A stretch of 64,000 bases of DNA from an uncultured Poribacteria bacterium (GCA_951828515.1 OX639992.1:992001-1056000); one strand, 5' to 3'. Positions 8,862-18,263 are shown, counted from the first letter of the stretch. Numbers and translations are program-made. Notes: a model not told the origin generated them from the sequence alone.

Positions 8862-8956
8862 CTGAAAAAAAATGAAAAATTCCTATTTTTTACCAATTAT
8901 CTTGGGGGGATCGGGGTCCATGCACATGATAAACCACCGATTGTGTAAAGTGTGAG

Positions 8957-8999
8957 AGTGTAAGCACACAATTCTGTGACATTGTTGTGTGCTTACACT
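8957..8999 (-). terminator. Perfect 15-bp inverted repeat, possible terminator
   Basis: Arm AGTGTAAGCACACAA at 8957-8971, 13-base loop, exact reverse complement at 8985-8999. It lies about 135 bases past the stop of the minus-strand isomerase gene at 9136. There is no strong U-tract, so a protein-binding palindrome is equally possible. Confidence 0.4.
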
Positions 9000-9135
9000 T
9001 AAATGTTGAGGAATGGGGTCGGGAAGAAATACAGGACTGAAATCCTTAAGATAGAGCGTCAGTTGGTTTTCTCTGAAATCAATGCTACGCGTGAAGGCAC
9101 TATTAGGAATATTGAGCTTTTTGAGGTGTTCTGAA

Positions 9136-9894
9136 TTAAAAATAGGTTTCTAACTTCGCGCGTGCGTTTGCGACACCTTCAATAATCGGTTGCGCGGTTT
9201 CCGCCTGCAACCCTAAATAGATAAGCATAATCTCCTCAGTGTAGCCGACACGGTCTATCTCCTTACAGATCGACGAAAAATCCATCTCTGGTGCCCAGAA
9301 CGGCTCGCTTCCCGTCTTGGAATCCACTCCACAGTTGAAATAGACACTGAACAACCGCTCTGATAAGGTTTGCAAGGCGACAACTGGATCGTCTCCACCG
9401 CGATGAAAATGAAACGGACTGTAGTAAAAACCGAAGTTTTCGGAGGGGATCGCAGTGAGGATGTGTTGCGTGCGTTCAAGGTTGTAAGCCAGACTCCCTT
9501 CGTGCGCGTAGAGCATAAGGGTGAGATTGCGAGCTGCTGCTTCTTCGGTGACCGTTTTGAGATGATCAATGATCGTTTCAATCTCGCCAGCAGTGGCATC
9601 TTCATTCCCGCCACTCGCGATGCTGACTAATGGAATGGAAAGCCTTTGGGCAGTGTCGAGAATTTCGATTAACGCCTCAAGTCCGTCTGGCGCGTCAACC
9701 CGCACAGTACTCAACATAGATTTGAAATTGAGTCCGGTCTCTTCTCGGAGAGCGGCGATCGTTTCGGCTTCCACATCCGAAAAATGGGTTTGGGCGAGTT
9801 CGATAGCAGACACGCCGTTTTGGGATAACCCACCTACGAATTCCTTCAAATCGAACGGAGAGAACGGGAGCGTACTTGCACAATAGGTTCTCAT
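9136..9894 (-). CDS. Sugar phosphate isomerase/epimerase (TIM barrel)
   Basis: 252 residues of the xylose-isomerase-like TIM-barrel (AP endonuclease 2) superfamily. Visible features are the opening MRTYCASTLPFSP with FVGGLSQNGVSAIELA, the central LTLMLYAHEGS strand and the C-terminal VGYTEEIMLIYLG. It is slightly short for the family. It precedes other isomerases of the same fold on this strand, which fits a sugar or polyol breakdown locus. The substrate cannot be read from sequence. The metal ligands expected at strand ends (E/D/H/E) are only partly apparent. Confidence 0.75.
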   Translation of the reverse strand: MRTYCASTLPFSPFDLKEFVGGLSQNGVSAIELAQTHFSDVEAETIAALREETGLNFKSMLSTVRVDAPDGLEALIEILDTAQRLSIPLVSIASGGNEDATAGEIETIIDHLKTVTEEAAARNLTLMLYAHEGSLAYNLERTQHILTAIPSENFGFYYSPFHFHRGGDDPVVALQTLSERLFSVYFNCGVDSKTGSEPFWAPEMDFSSICKEIDRVGYTEEIMLIYLGLQAETAQPIIEGVANARAKLETYF

Positions 9895-10095
9895 AATTTA
9901 CCCCAACTATGGTAGATTTTAGAATTGCTTTGGACGCTGCCGGAAAGCGAGGATACAATCCTCACCAGCGGCGGTGAGAACATCGGGCGGAACCTTCAGC
10001 AGTCAGAAACCTACGGGTTGTGACGTGTAAAATATGCCTAACTGCCACAGGCTCCTCTTGCTGATCGCTGACTGCTGATGGCTGACCGCTAATTG

Positions 10096-10872
10096 CTATT
10101 TACCCATCCCCTTGAGTGCCTTTAGGCAGCGTTCGACAGCCTCAAGTGGCGGGAAGGCATCGCTTTCGTATTCAACGATATACCATTTCGTGCCACCGGT
10201 GGTTTCGCAGATATGGAAGATCTCATCCCACGGCACACTGTCCTCGCCGATAACAGGACGGAAACCGGCGTGTCTGTCTACCTCGCCCAATGATTCCGTG
10301 TAGGGTTTGAGATGGACGGTGCCAGCGCGCCCCGGGTATCTCGCCAGAATGCCGACGAGATCAGCACCACCAGATAACGCATTGCCCATATCCAGCTGCA
10401 TCACGACGCCTTCATTCGTGTTACCGAAGAAGGTGTCCCACGGTAGTTCGCCATCCAGCGGCGTAAACTCGACGTGATGGTTATGGTAGCCAGTCACCAT
10501 ACCGTGTGCGGCGAGTTTATCAGCGATTCCATTGAAAGTATCTGCTAACTTCAGCCAGTCCGCCCGCGATTGACGCAGCTCACCTGGAATGCCCGGAACG
10601 ATGACATAAGGGTTTTCCAATACCTTGTTGAATTCAATCGTTTCATCAAGGGTGTCTTCTTGGACGAGGTTGAAGGGGGTGTGCCAACCACAACAGATCA
10701 AACCGAACTCGTCAAGTAGGTCCTTCAACTCCTGCGCGGAATGTCGCGGTGGCCCCGCGAATTCAACGCCTTCATATCCCATCTCGGCAACCGCTTTTAT
10801 CGTGCCGCGGACATCCTCTGCTAATTCATTTCGGACGGAAAATAGCTCTAAACCAATTGGTACTCTTGACAT
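10096..10872 (-). CDS. Sugar phosphate isomerase/epimerase (IolE/YcjR-like TIM barrel)
   Basis: 258 residues. It shows the family opening (GLELFSVRNEL), MGYEGVEFAG, the HNHHVEF metal-site strand near 150, a MQLDMGNAL strand end, TVHLKPY and the terminal WYIVEYES. These match xylose-isomerase-like epimerases acting on inositol or keto-sugars. The ATG follows AAGAAAGGGAAA. Downstream (10020-10095) lie only short TGACTGCTGA-like repeats, then the neighbouring isomerase gene. Confidence 0.82.
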   Translation of the reverse strand: MSRVPIGLELFSVRNELAEDVRGTIKAVAEMGYEGVEFAGPPRHSAQELKDLLDEFGLICCGWHTPFNLVQEDTLDETIEFNKVLENPYVIVPGIPGELRQSRADWLKLADTFNGIADKLAAHGMVTGYHNHHVEFTPLDGELPWDTFFGNTNEGVVMQLDMGNALSGGADLVGILARYPGRAGTVHLKPYTESLGEVDRHAGFRPVIGEDSVPWDEIFHICETTGGTKWYIVEYESDAFPPLEAVERCLKALKGMGK

Positions 10873-10923
10873 GATTTCCCTTTCTTTTTTAGTGGAAATT
10901 TGTATATAGTAAAGCCTACAATT

Positions 10924-10948
10924 AAGGCATACTCCGTGTGCCTACTAC
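10924..10948 (-). repeat. REP-like palindrome
   Basis: A degenerate copy of the REP family around the RAYT gene at 34.3 kb. On the minus strand it reads GTAGTA followed by a GGCACACGGAGTATGCC-type palindrome. Next to it, at 10906-10917, TATAGTAAAGCC matches the end of the 44.8-kb MITE. Confidence 0.55.
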
Positions 10949-10994
10949 ACAACGGCTATCTGTAAGAAGTCTTGTATTCTTATCTGTGCAAACG

Positions 10995-11083
10995 TAAGCC
11001 CGTAACGAAGTGGAGGGCTGGCTCTACGTCGAGGAACGTCAATCGTGAAACCACGCTTACCGTCCCGCAAGGTAAATTAAAAA
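10995..11083 (+). repeat. Leader-type dispersed repeat, orphan copy
   Basis: Begins AGCCCGTAACGAAGTGGAGG and ends CCCGCAAGGTAAATTAAAA. This family usually abuts a start codon. Here it points at the 3' end of the convergent gene at 11085, so it has no gene to serve. Confidence 0.65.
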
Positions 11084-11084
11084 G

Positions 11085-12506
11085 CTATCGTGCGGTGTAA
11101 TTGGGTGCGAGTGGACATGTCCGAGAAAGTGCCAGCAGTGCGACGCGTGTCAACCCATGAATCAGGTACGCCGCTCCCATTTGCGACTCATACCAGTCAA
11201 TACCGGATGCGCCGAAGGGGAGTGCCTCTGGAAAATAGATGTCCAACACTGTTTCTGCCAATTCAATGCCGCCTTCCAACCACACCGATTCACCGGTGAT
11301 GTCGTAGAGATCAGCAAACAACTCAAGCGTGAGACCGGCATCGGATGCTGGAATCTTAAACCCTTCGGTGTGAACGCGATCGACCGGAAATTTCTCAGCA
11401 AGATAGGTGTTGCCGACCACGCGCGCCCATTCCATCAACTTCTCATTCTGCGTCAATCGCCATCCACCGAGACAAAGCACCGCCGTGCTACACACGGTTC
11501 CGGCACCGTAAACGCTCCCCCAAGCTGACATGCGCTCAAAAATCCGATTCGTCTCGCACTCGCAGAGACTGACGAATTCGCGGGTTTCAAGGTTGTGCGG
11601 TGCCGCGAGAAATCCGTCAATGTAAACCAAGCCGTATTGCCGCATCTGGTCTGCTAATTCCGGCAGGAATGATTCTATCAACGTTGCGGATTCGAGTAGA
11701 CTCACCCCTAACGAGGACGTCTGTGTGGGAGCGTTCTTCTCAAAAAACCGGTCAGCGTCTTTCGGTGAGCGGCTCTCAATACGCAAAAGTCCACGCGTAT
11801 CCCGTTTCTCCCACCAGTAATCGGTATATCTCTGAATCTGTTCCCGAATTTCAGGGCGTTGGTTTTGTGTATACGCGAACGCCAAATCGAAGATGTAAAA
11901 ACCTGAATGGCGTGGAAAATCGCATGCCCGAGCACCGCGAGCGAGATATGCTTTTATGTCAATGTTCGCATGCCGTATGTATTCAAGCCCGTCACCTTCT
12001 GTCCAATGATAATCCAACCCATCGGCAAAACTTTGGACACAGGCAGGGTTAAACGTATTCAGTTTCTGCCAGAGCCAGAGCGGGACTTTGCGGAGATGAT
12101 CGTGAATTGCCGCACCTCCTGTTGGGTTTCGCGAACATCCGACCCGTTCCTCAATGAGTTGCCAAAAGGAGTGTTCACCCCAAGCGAATAACCCTGTTGC
12201 TGTATTTGTGCAATTCTGGGCAAAGTGTTTCAGGTATCGATCGACAGCTTCAATGTATTCCGGCTTCGATTGGCTTTTAGCGAGTGCGTTCATCGTGGCA
12301 AGTAATGGTTCATCGTGAATCAAATTGGAGCCGAGATGTGCTCTATCGCCGTCCCGTTGCCCCGGAATCTTGGTCGGCTTCTCCATAAGCATATCGCCAG
12401 TTTGTGGATGCAGGATCGAGGGAAACAATCCGTTGTACGACTCGCTACTTTCGATAATCTGGTCGATAGCATTGCATATTTTAGTGATAATTGCTTCTGG
12501 GTTCAT
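11085..12506 (-). CDS. (alpha/alpha)6-barrel carbohydrate-active protein
   Basis: About 473 residues from the ATG at 12506; a GTG three codons upstream (12515) is an alternative, and GGAGGT precedes both. Alternating helical segments and aromatic strings (GLFAWGEHSFW, SGFYIFDLAFAY, SAWGSVYGAGTVC, DWYESQMGAAYLIHGL) fit the six-hairpin toroid of N-acylglucosamine-2-epimerase-like enzymes or pectate-lyase relatives. No signal peptide is seen, so it is probably cytoplasmic. Neighbouring sugar isomerases favour a role in uronate or sugar breakdown. The exact family is uncertain. Confidence 0.7.
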   Translation of the reverse strand: MNPEAIITKICNAIDQIIESSESYNGLFPSILHPQTGDMLMEKPTKIPGQRDGDRAHLGSNLIHDEPLLATMNALAKSQSKPEYIEAVDRYLKHFAQNCTNTATGLFAWGEHSFWQLIEERVGCSRNPTGGAAIHDHLRKVPLWLWQKLNTFNPACVQSFADGLDYHWTEGDGLEYIRHANIDIKAYLARGARACDFPRHSGFYIFDLAFAYTQNQRPEIREQIQRYTDYWWEKRDTRGLLRIESRSPKDADRFFEKNAPTQTSSLGVSLLESATLIESFLPELADQMRQYGLVYIDGFLAAPHNLETREFVSLCECETNRIFERMSAWGSVYGAGTVCSTAVLCLGGWRLTQNEKLMEWARVVGNTYLAEKFPVDRVHTEGFKIPASDAGLTLELFADLYDITGESVWLEGGIELAETVLDIYFPEALPFGASGIDWYESQMGAAYLIHGLTRVALLALSRTCPLAPNYTAR

Positions 12507-12612
12507 CGCAAACACGACCTCCGCCTCTGTTGAATGGGAAATATGGTATCATGAACGCGTTAATTGATCAAGTTCGGATAAGAACACGCGACAACCAGGG
12601 TCATTTGGCTCT

Positions 12613-12640
12613 TCTGTAGGAGGGAATTTCGATTCCCGAC
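12613..12640 (+). repeat. Dispersed hairpin repeat, copy 2
   Basis: TCTGTAGGAGGGAA...GATTCCCGAC, differing at two central bases from the copy at 463. Confidence 0.7.
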
Positions 12641-12664
12641 TCTTAACGACACACCATTTTTTTC

Positions 12665-12693
12665 TTGTCACCGGCTTGCTTGTGTTGTATAAT
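12665..12693 (+). promoter_or_regulatory. Sigma-70-type promoter for the isomerase at 12757
   Basis: TTGTCA at 12665-12670, a 17-base spacer, and a perfect TATAAT at 12688-12693. Transcription would start near 12700, about 57 bases before the ATG. Confidence 0.7.
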
Positions 12694-12756
12694 CACCATG
12701 TTTTTCTATCCTTCAAGTTGAACCTATGGCGAACCATTATTTAAGAGGAGAAACTT

Positions 12757-13560
12757 ATGCACGTTGGACTTATGGCAGGGACGATTCGACGGGAAACGCT
12801 CAGTGAAACTTTGGACGCTATTGTTGAACACGCTGTTCATCATTTACAATATCATGTGCCTGCAGGATTGTCGCTTGCGGAGGTTCGTAAGGAGATTGAC
12901 GACCGACAAATCACAATCTCGGCACTTGGGGGCACCTACAACATGATTGATCCCGATGTTGAGAAACGGCACGCCGGATTGCGGATGCTGCGTTCTGTTG
13001 CAGAGCAATGTGCTCCGATGGGGACATCCGTGATTACGATCTGTACCGGCTCGCGTGACCCAGACAGTATGTGGCGCGCGCACCCTGATAACAATACGCC
13101 AGAAGCGTGGCGCGATCTTGTTGAATCTCTGAAGCAAGCACTGGAGGTCGCCGAGGAATACGAGGTGACGCTCGCATTTGAACCCGAAGTCGCAAATGTG
13201 ATTGATTCGGCACAGAGGGCGCGTCGTCTGCTCGATGAGATGCAATCGCCGCACCTGAAGGTCTGTATGGACGGTGCGAATATCTTCCACAAAGGGGAAC
13301 TACCCAAGATGCGCGAAATCCTTGATGAGGCGTTCGCACTCCTTGGGAACGATATTGCATTGGCACATGCGAAAGACTTGGATCGCGACGGACAGGCTGG
13401 ACACCTCGCCGCTGGGACAGGATTGCTGGACTACGATCAATATATTGGTTTGTTAAAGGAAAGCGGTTATGACGGTGCGGTCGTGTTGCACGGGCTGTCG
13501 GAAGAACAAGTGCCTTTCTGTACGGATTTTTTGCGGGAGAAGATCGCTGCCTTAGAATAG
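12757..13560 (+). CDS. Sugar phosphate isomerase/epimerase (TIM barrel)
   Basis: 267 residues, ATG behind AAGAGGAGA. Family features: ITISALGGTYNMI, a VTLAFEPEV strand end with the conserved Glu, LKVCMDGANIFH (Asp-containing strand), IALAHAKDL with the His ligand, and the terminal GYDGAVVLHG. It is transcribed alone from its own promoter, divergently from the (alpha/alpha)6-barrel gene. The substrate is unknown. With the neighbouring isomerases it suggests parallel paths for different sugars. Confidence 0.82.
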   Translation: MHVGLMAGTIRRETLSETLDAIVEHAVHHLQYHVPAGLSLAEVRKEIDDRQITISALGGTYNMIDPDVEKRHAGLRMLRSVAEQCAPMGTSVITICTGSRDPDSMWRAHPDNNTPEAWRDLVESLKQALEVAEEYEVTLAFEPEVANVIDSAQRARRLLDEMQSPHLKVCMDGANIFHKGELPKMREILDEAFALLGNDIALAHAKDLDRDGQAGHLAAGTGLLDYDQYIGLLKESGYDGAVVLHGLSEEQVPFCTDFLREKIAALE

Positions 13561-13645
13561 CGTTCAGCGGTCAGAAGAATAGCAGTCAGCACGCTCCGTT
13601 TCGCTACGCTTTCAGGGACAGTCATCAGGAAGAGATGTTTTAAAC

Positions 13646-13687
13646 TATAACCTCTTTACTGATTGCTGATTGCTGACTACTGATTGC
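13646..13687 (+). repeat. Tandem CTGATTGCTGA-type simple repeat
   Basis: Runs of CTGATTGCTGATTGCTGAC. Similar word clusters occur at about 550-585, 10060-10096, 13565-13590, 26596-26630, 28290-28310 and 49371-49398, always between genes. Confidence 0.6.
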
Positions 13688-13694
13688 CGTTTTT

Positions 13695-15335
13695 TTAGAT
13701 TTTCCCTGACATCCGTTCTGCCAACCGAGCAAGTGCTGGTGACGTGTCCAATTTCTCAAGTTCCGCCTCAATCAAGGTAAAGTGTTGCGTCTCAGCAAGT
13801 GCCTCTCTGATGGCTGCGTCAAACTCACCTTCGGTTCGGACGTAAAAGCCACGTCCTGTGCCGAACAGTGTGGGTATGGCACTATAGTTCCAACACCCTA
13901 TGTCGTTAAAAGGACCATCGAGAAGATGCCGCTCCGTACCGTATCCATGATTATTTAAAACAAGCACAATCGGATTAAGTCCGTAGCGAGCGACTGTTGA
14001 GAGTTCAGTGCCTGTCATTTGGAAAGCACCATCTCCGACGATAACGAGACACCGCGTATCTGGCATGCTCAGTTGCGCACCAACGGATGCTGGCACTGCA
14101 AACCCCATTGAGGTGTAGTAGGCGGGACTGATAAAGTTGGTACGTTGATGGATCCGCAATTCCGCCGCCCCGAAAAGGCTGTCGCCGACATCAGCGATAA
14201 CCGTCAGTTCATCGTTTATGAATTTATTGAGATGTTGAAACAATCGGGAAGTTGTTAAGGGTTTTTCGGGTTCGACTTTAAACGGTTCCTTATCTGGCGA
14301 TGCCCATCCCAAATTTGGTTTCCGTCGTCTTCGGAGTTTAAGCGAGTTGATACCGTCGATAAAATCGTCAAACATGACCTCTTCGTAATTGTGATAACGG
14401 ACTGTAATTTTTTCCGAGGTGGCGTAGATTGAGCGTGCTTGATCGAGGTTTGCGGTGTAAATTCCAAGGTTCACATCCGTCATGAACGCACCGAGGATAA
14501 TTACGCAATCCGAGTCTTCAACAAACTGTCGGACCTCCTGTCTCCCCATCGCACCTTCATAAATACCCAAGTAGAGCGGATGTGATTCCGGCATCACCGA
14601 CTTTCCGAGAAGCGTTGCCACTACCGGAATACGCTTTTCTTCTACGAATCTCAGCAATTTGTTTTGATAACCGAATCTGTGGAGTTCTACACCCGCAAGA
14701 ATGACGGGTCTTTTACTGCGATTAATGAAATCAATTGCATCTTCAACGGCGGCATCCAATATTTCCGGTTCACTGAGGTGTCCTCCTGTTGAAGGACGCT
14801 GATAAAGCGTGCCGCGAACGTCGACCATATCGCGTGGGAGTTCAATATATCCCGGACGTTTGTAGCGATAGACGGCATCAAGCACCTTGTCGATTTCGTT
14901 GAAGGCAGTAAAGGGTTCGTCAAGCAGTGCCGTTGCGACGGTAATCTCGTCATAGATCCGTTGCTGTGTATGGAAATCCCTGACTTTATGGTGAAGGAGC
15001 GCGTCTTTCCCATGTTCTCTGATGCCGGGTGCACCACTAATAACAACGACGGGTGATTTCTCGGCGTAGGCACCTGCGACGGCGTTCACCATGGATAACC
15101 CACCGACACAATAGGTGACACACGCCGCACCCATGCCTTTTATCCGCGCATAAGCATCCGCTGCATAGCCTGCTGCGTCCTCACGGGTCATACCGATATG
15201 CTGAATTGGACTTTTCTCGATGAGGTCATAGAACCGCAGAACGTAATCGCCGGGAACGCCGAAGATGTGTTCAATGTCGTAGCTTTCCAGTTTTCTGAGT
15301 AGGTATTCGCCGATGGTTGGAGGTCTGTTGTACAT
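13695..15335 (-). CDS. Thiamine-pyrophosphate 2-keto acid decarboxylase (PDC/indolepyruvate type)
   Basis: 546 residues, the usual length for pyruvate/indolepyruvate decarboxylase. The N-terminal pyrimidine domain carries GVPGDYVLRF and the activating Glu in TRED (about 50), and the HH pair is in LLHHK (about 112). The central domain is present. The C-terminal diphosphate domain holds VGDG (about 433) with NN at the end of the Mg/ThDP motif (about 460) and GYGTERHLL with the catalytic Glu. Expected reaction: non-oxidative decarboxylation of a 2-keto acid to an aldehyde and CO2. The residues do not distinguish pyruvate from indolepyruvate. Convergent with the isomerase gene at 12757. Confidence 0.88.
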   Translation of the reverse strand: MYNRPPTIGEYLLRKLESYDIEHIFGVPGDYVLRFYDLIEKSPIQHIGMTREDAAGYAADAYARIKGMGAACVTYCVGGLSMVNAVAGAYAEKSPVVVISGAPGIREHGKDALLHHKVRDFHTQQRIYDEITVATALLDEPFTAFNEIDKVLDAVYRYKRPGYIELPRDMVDVRGTLYQRPSTGGHLSEPEILDAAVEDAIDFINRSKRPVILAGVELHRFGYQNKLLRFVEEKRIPVVATLLGKSVMPESHPLYLGIYEGAMGRQEVRQFVEDSDCVIILGAFMTDVNLGIYTANLDQARSIYATSEKITVRYHNYEEVMFDDFIDGINSLKLRRRRKPNLGWASPDKEPFKVEPEKPLTTSRLFQHLNKFINDELTVIADVGDSLFGAAELRIHQRTNFISPAYYTSMGFAVPASVGAQLSMPDTRCLVIVGDGAFQMTGTELSTVARYGLNPIVLVLNNHGYGTERHLLDGPFNDIGCWNYSAIPTLFGTGRGFYVRTEGEFDAAIREALAETQHFTLIEAELEKLDTSPALARLAERMSGKI

Positions 15336-15405
15336 GGTGGTACCTCGTTATGTATTTATTTTTTAACGCTTCATTGTATTACCTGTTATTAACATGTCTC
15401 GGCGT

Positions 15406-16194
15406 TTACGATTGCCTCAGTTTTTCGATTTCTATTTCTGGGATGCCTGTTGTTCTTGTGATAACTTCAGTACTTACCCCTTCGCTAATCAGGGCGCGGG
15501 CAATCGTCTTTTTTTCCTGTTCCCGCACATCTATAAGGGTATCTTCCCAAGCCTCTTCATCCTTAAGCACCCTGCGCTCCGCAGGCGAGATATTGTCCAG
15601 TTTAACTGCATCAATCACCCTCTCGAAAATTGGGGAGTCGTGGCGGCTTTCGTCCACCTCTCCATCCAGAGAATCTAATACGAGTTCTAACCACCCTTTG
15701 AGATCAGGTGGTGTCTTATCGTTGACCATACGGGGTACCACAAACACAAGTTGATGCGGATAGACGTTGACTTTGCGGCTAAATTCGTTGACCGGGTTGA
15801 AATCTGTGATAGCGACACTAAAGTCCATTTCGTTCTCGCTATACGGGCTTGTTAAGACAACAATCGTGTAGACCGCCCGATCGAACCGATATGCTTTGCT
15901 ATTTTTCACCTGTTCGACGAGATTGATGAGATGATAATAGAGGAAACGATCGTAGAAGTGTCGTTCTTTGACATGTTGTATCTCAACCACAATTCGAGAT
16001 TCTGGATCCTCAGCAAACAAATCGTATTCAATATCAACCTGCCCGATGGGTTCAAGGAATTTGTAGCCACGATGCACCTCATCGGTATGGAATTTGATAC
16101 CTAAAACGTCTTCGGCAAATTGACAGAAGATCTCGGGTTGACCGAACGCTTTCTTAAAAGCGGTGTCGTATCGTAAGGGAACAACTTGAGCCAT
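15406..16194 (-). CDS. Rpn/PD-(D/E)XK family nuclease (transposase-like)
   Basis: 262 residues, ATG behind AAAAGGAGTAG. It opens PLRYDTAFKKAFGQPE, then GQVDIEYDLFAEDP and IVVEIQHVKE: the spaced D...ExQ/K of the PD-(D/E)XK_2 fold found in Rpn recombination-promoting nucleases. YDRFLYYHLINL and YTIVVLTSPY are also typical. The C-terminal 60 residues are helical. Members are often mobile and occur in multicopy in such genomes. The downstream neighbour is the TPP enzyme; the upstream neighbour is the decayed restriction-modification locus. Confidence 0.78.
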   Translation of the reverse strand: MAQVVPLRYDTAFKKAFGQPEIFCQFAEDVLGIKFHTDEVHRGYKFLEPIGQVDIEYDLFAEDPESRIVVEIQHVKERHFYDRFLYYHLINLVEQVKNSKAYRFDRAVYTIVVLTSPYSENEMDFSVAITDFNPVNEFSRKVNVYPHQLVFVVPRMVNDKTPPDLKGWLELVLDSLDGEVDESRHDSPIFERVIDAVKLDNISPAERRVLKDEEAWEDTLIDVREQEKKTIARALISEGVSTEVITRTTGIPEIEIEKLRQS

Positions 16195-16231
16195 TTTCTA
16201 CTCCTTTTGATAAAATTAAACGCCATTCCGG

Positions 16232-16585
16232 TCAATACCCGATCAGAATAATACCTTTTAGAGGCAACACTAACCGGCTGCTAATATACAGCGTTTCCAA
16301 GAACGTGTAAACCTTTTGAAAGTCATCGCCGCCTCTGTAGTCGTTTCTCACAGCCAAGATTAGAAATTCAACACCGTGCATCATAGATGCCTGAAAAATA
16401 TCTTTAAGGAACGCAAAGTTGGCAGTTGCTCTACCAGCTTCAACTTCAAGGACTATTTTCCCATCATTGCTTACACCATCGGCGTTGAAAGATTGGTCAA
16501 CGGTATTATTCAAACCGAAAAGAACCGGTACAGGAATTTTCTGTCCTTTTGCCTTTCCTGTATTCTCTCTTGATTTCCCAAACAT
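16232..16585 (-). pseudogene. Restriction-endonuclease-like C-terminal fragment
   Basis: 117 codons whose start lies inside the methyltransferase frame (80-base overlap, different frame). KIPVPVLFGLNNTVDQSF, a VLEVEAGRA string and FLKDIFQASMM suggest a restriction-enzyme-like nuclease. The ExE arrangement after an Asp would fit a PD-(D/E)XK-type site. No N-terminal domain precedes it. I read it as the surviving 3' part of the endonuclease of a type II system, joined by deletion to the 5' part of its methylase gene. The family assignment is from pattern only. Confidence 0.5.
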
Positions 16586-17099
16586 CCTCTTTGTCCTTGT
16601 AATGTGCCGACCCGCCGTGCTCAGTCTTTGCGTCCTTACTAAATCGACGATAGGGATAAAATTTTCGTTTCTTATCGTTTTTGCACAAGAAAAGACAGTG
16701 GTAGTGAGAGGTTACGTATTTACGCTTAGTGACAACACCAAACTGATATTTCCAAATCAAATGATTGACTGTCGTAAGTTGGCACTGATCGATGGCTATT
16801 AAGAGGTCTTTTAGATGATTCCAACCCGAAAAAATGTACATGCTACCAGAATCTTTTAGGACTCTCGTTGCTGCTGAAAGCCAATCAAGCGTGAAAGCAA
16901 GATAGTCACTTCCTTCGATTTCGTTGTAACCTTGAAGGACTCGATTCTCTTTTCGATTGTAGTTATGACGAGTCGCTTTGAAGTCAATGGCGAAGGGCGG
17001 ATCCGTTATGATGAGGTCAACGCACGCCTCCGGCATTTCGGACATCAGCTCGATACAGTCTCCTTGTTTGATGGTGTTAATGTACTCAGGATGTTTCAT
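16506..17099 (-). pseudogene. Truncated beta-type DNA methyltransferase
   Basis: 197 codons starting two bases after the stop of the upstream mannonate-dehydratase-like gene. The N-terminal half is good: QGDCIELM, then motif IV as DLIITDPPFAIDF (about 27-39) and MYIFSGWNHL. The frame follows the family to VWEIKREYRKGK, then diverges and ends. The expected C-terminal half with the SAM-binding FxGxG motif is absent, so it should not methylate DNA. The break coincides with the start of the nuclease-like fragment. Confidence 0.72.
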
Positions 17100-17101
17100 T
17101 T

Positions 17102-18067
17102 TTACGTTGCCATTAAGATTTCAAGGAATGCTGTCATGTATCCGATGGCATACGCTCGACCTCGGTGTCCCCACTCGGTGTCGTCAACGACGTGCGGAAC
17201 ATGGTCAGTAATCATGAAGCCTGTAAAACCGACCTCTTTCAACGTGCGCATCACCTCAAACATATCACAATTACCGTTGTTAACGAAGGATTCAGCAAAT
17301 TTAGGGACATGTCCTTGGACATCTCGGAAATGGACGTAAAAAATCTTGTCACGTTCTCCAAAATAACGGATCGCATCCGTGACACCCGGTCCCATTTCCG
17401 ACCAGGAACCGACACAGAAATCGAGTCCATGTATTGGACTGTCAGCGATTTCCATCCCGCGTTTGAAACCCTCAAAGTTACGGAACAGGCGTGGCACCCC
17501 CGCAAGGGATTCGACAGGTGGATCATCTGGGTGGAGCGCGAGTTTAACGCCTTCCTCTTCTGCAATCGGCAGGATGGCGTTCATGTAGTACTCATAATTT
17601 TCCCATATTTCGTCTTCAGTGTAAACACGTCCGTGCGATAAAGGCGCGTCTTTAACCTGCTCCATATCGAAACTGGTAACGGCAGCACCGCCTCTCCCCA
17701 GTGTTGTTCGAGAGGTTCGCCAAACCTCGTTGGGCATCCAATGGTACCCGAAAATTTCAACGCCAGCCTTGCTGATGTTGCGAATCGTCGTCGCCATGTT
17801 CTCAATTTGTTCATCGCGTCCGGGCAAACCGAGCATCGCTTTGTCATAAAATGAGACAGGCACATTTTCAAGTGCCGCTAACCGTAGTCCGGCATTTTCT
17901 ACCTCTGTTCGGAGTTGAAGAATGTCCATAAATTCCCAGCGTTCCGTGCCGGGGAGTTGTGGCGTGTTGAGCAGCACATCTTCAACCCCAAGTTGCTTGA
18001 TGAATTTTAGTCGTTCTTCACTGAGTTCGCTGAACTGACCTAAACCGAGACGCATTTTCTGTTTCAT
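17102..18067 (-). CDS. Mannonate dehydratase-like TIM barrel (UxuA family)
   Basis: 321 residues, ATG behind GGAGTAGATAACC. UxuA-type signatures: VKLALHPDDPP, GLDFCVGSWSEM, KIFYVHFRDVQG and GFMITDHVPHV, which hold the His/Cys/Asp metal ligands of the family. It is shorter than E. coli UxuA (394), with reduced insertions. Expected reaction: dehydration of D-mannonate to 2-keto-3-deoxygluconate in hexuronate breakdown. That fits the surrounding sugar isomerases and the possible pectate-type (alpha/alpha)6 protein. Confidence 0.82.
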   Translation of the reverse strand: MKQKMRLGLGQFSELSEERLKFIKQLGVEDVLLNTPQLPGTERWEFMDILQLRTEVENAGLRLAALENVPVSFYDKAMLGLPGRDEQIENMATTIRNISKAGVEIFGYHWMPNEVWRTSRTTLGRGGAAVTSFDMEQVKDAPLSHGRVYTEDEIWENYEYYMNAILPIAEEEGVKLALHPDDPPVESLAGVPRLFRNFEGFKRGMEIADSPIHGLDFCVGSWSEMGPGVTDAIRYFGERDKIFYVHFRDVQGHVPKFAESFVNNGNCDMFEVMRTLKEVGFTGFMITDHVPHVVDDTEWGHRGRAYAIGYMTAFLEILMAT

Positions 18068-18159
18068 GGTTATCTACTCCATTTTATTTCGTGCCGGTTC
18101 TTGATGGATCCGTCTCTACAAAACACAAACTGATAGTCTATGCTACAAAAACGCAGCCT

Positions 18160-18263
18160 GCAACAACGGCGCAGGGTTTTTGCTTGGGCGTTTCCCCTAG
18201 ATATACGGAGAAACACATGCATGCACAAACCCACCTGACCGAATCGCAAGGAAAATTAAAATT
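18160..18263 (+). repeat. Leader-type dispersed repeat, orphan copy
   Basis: Contains GCGCAGGGTTTTTGCTTGGG and ends TCGCAAGGAAAATTAAAA, the standard 3' end of the family. It runs into the 3' end of dtd, so it has no gene downstream in its own direction. Confidence 0.6.

Larger units (their letters stand above)
8754..9135. other. Intergenic region with regulatory motif and long inverted repeat
   Basis: No gene seen. It contains the copy-B motif at 8826-8861, an A-rich tract near 8864-8880, and the perfect 15-bp inverted repeat at 8957-8999. Confidence 0.6.
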
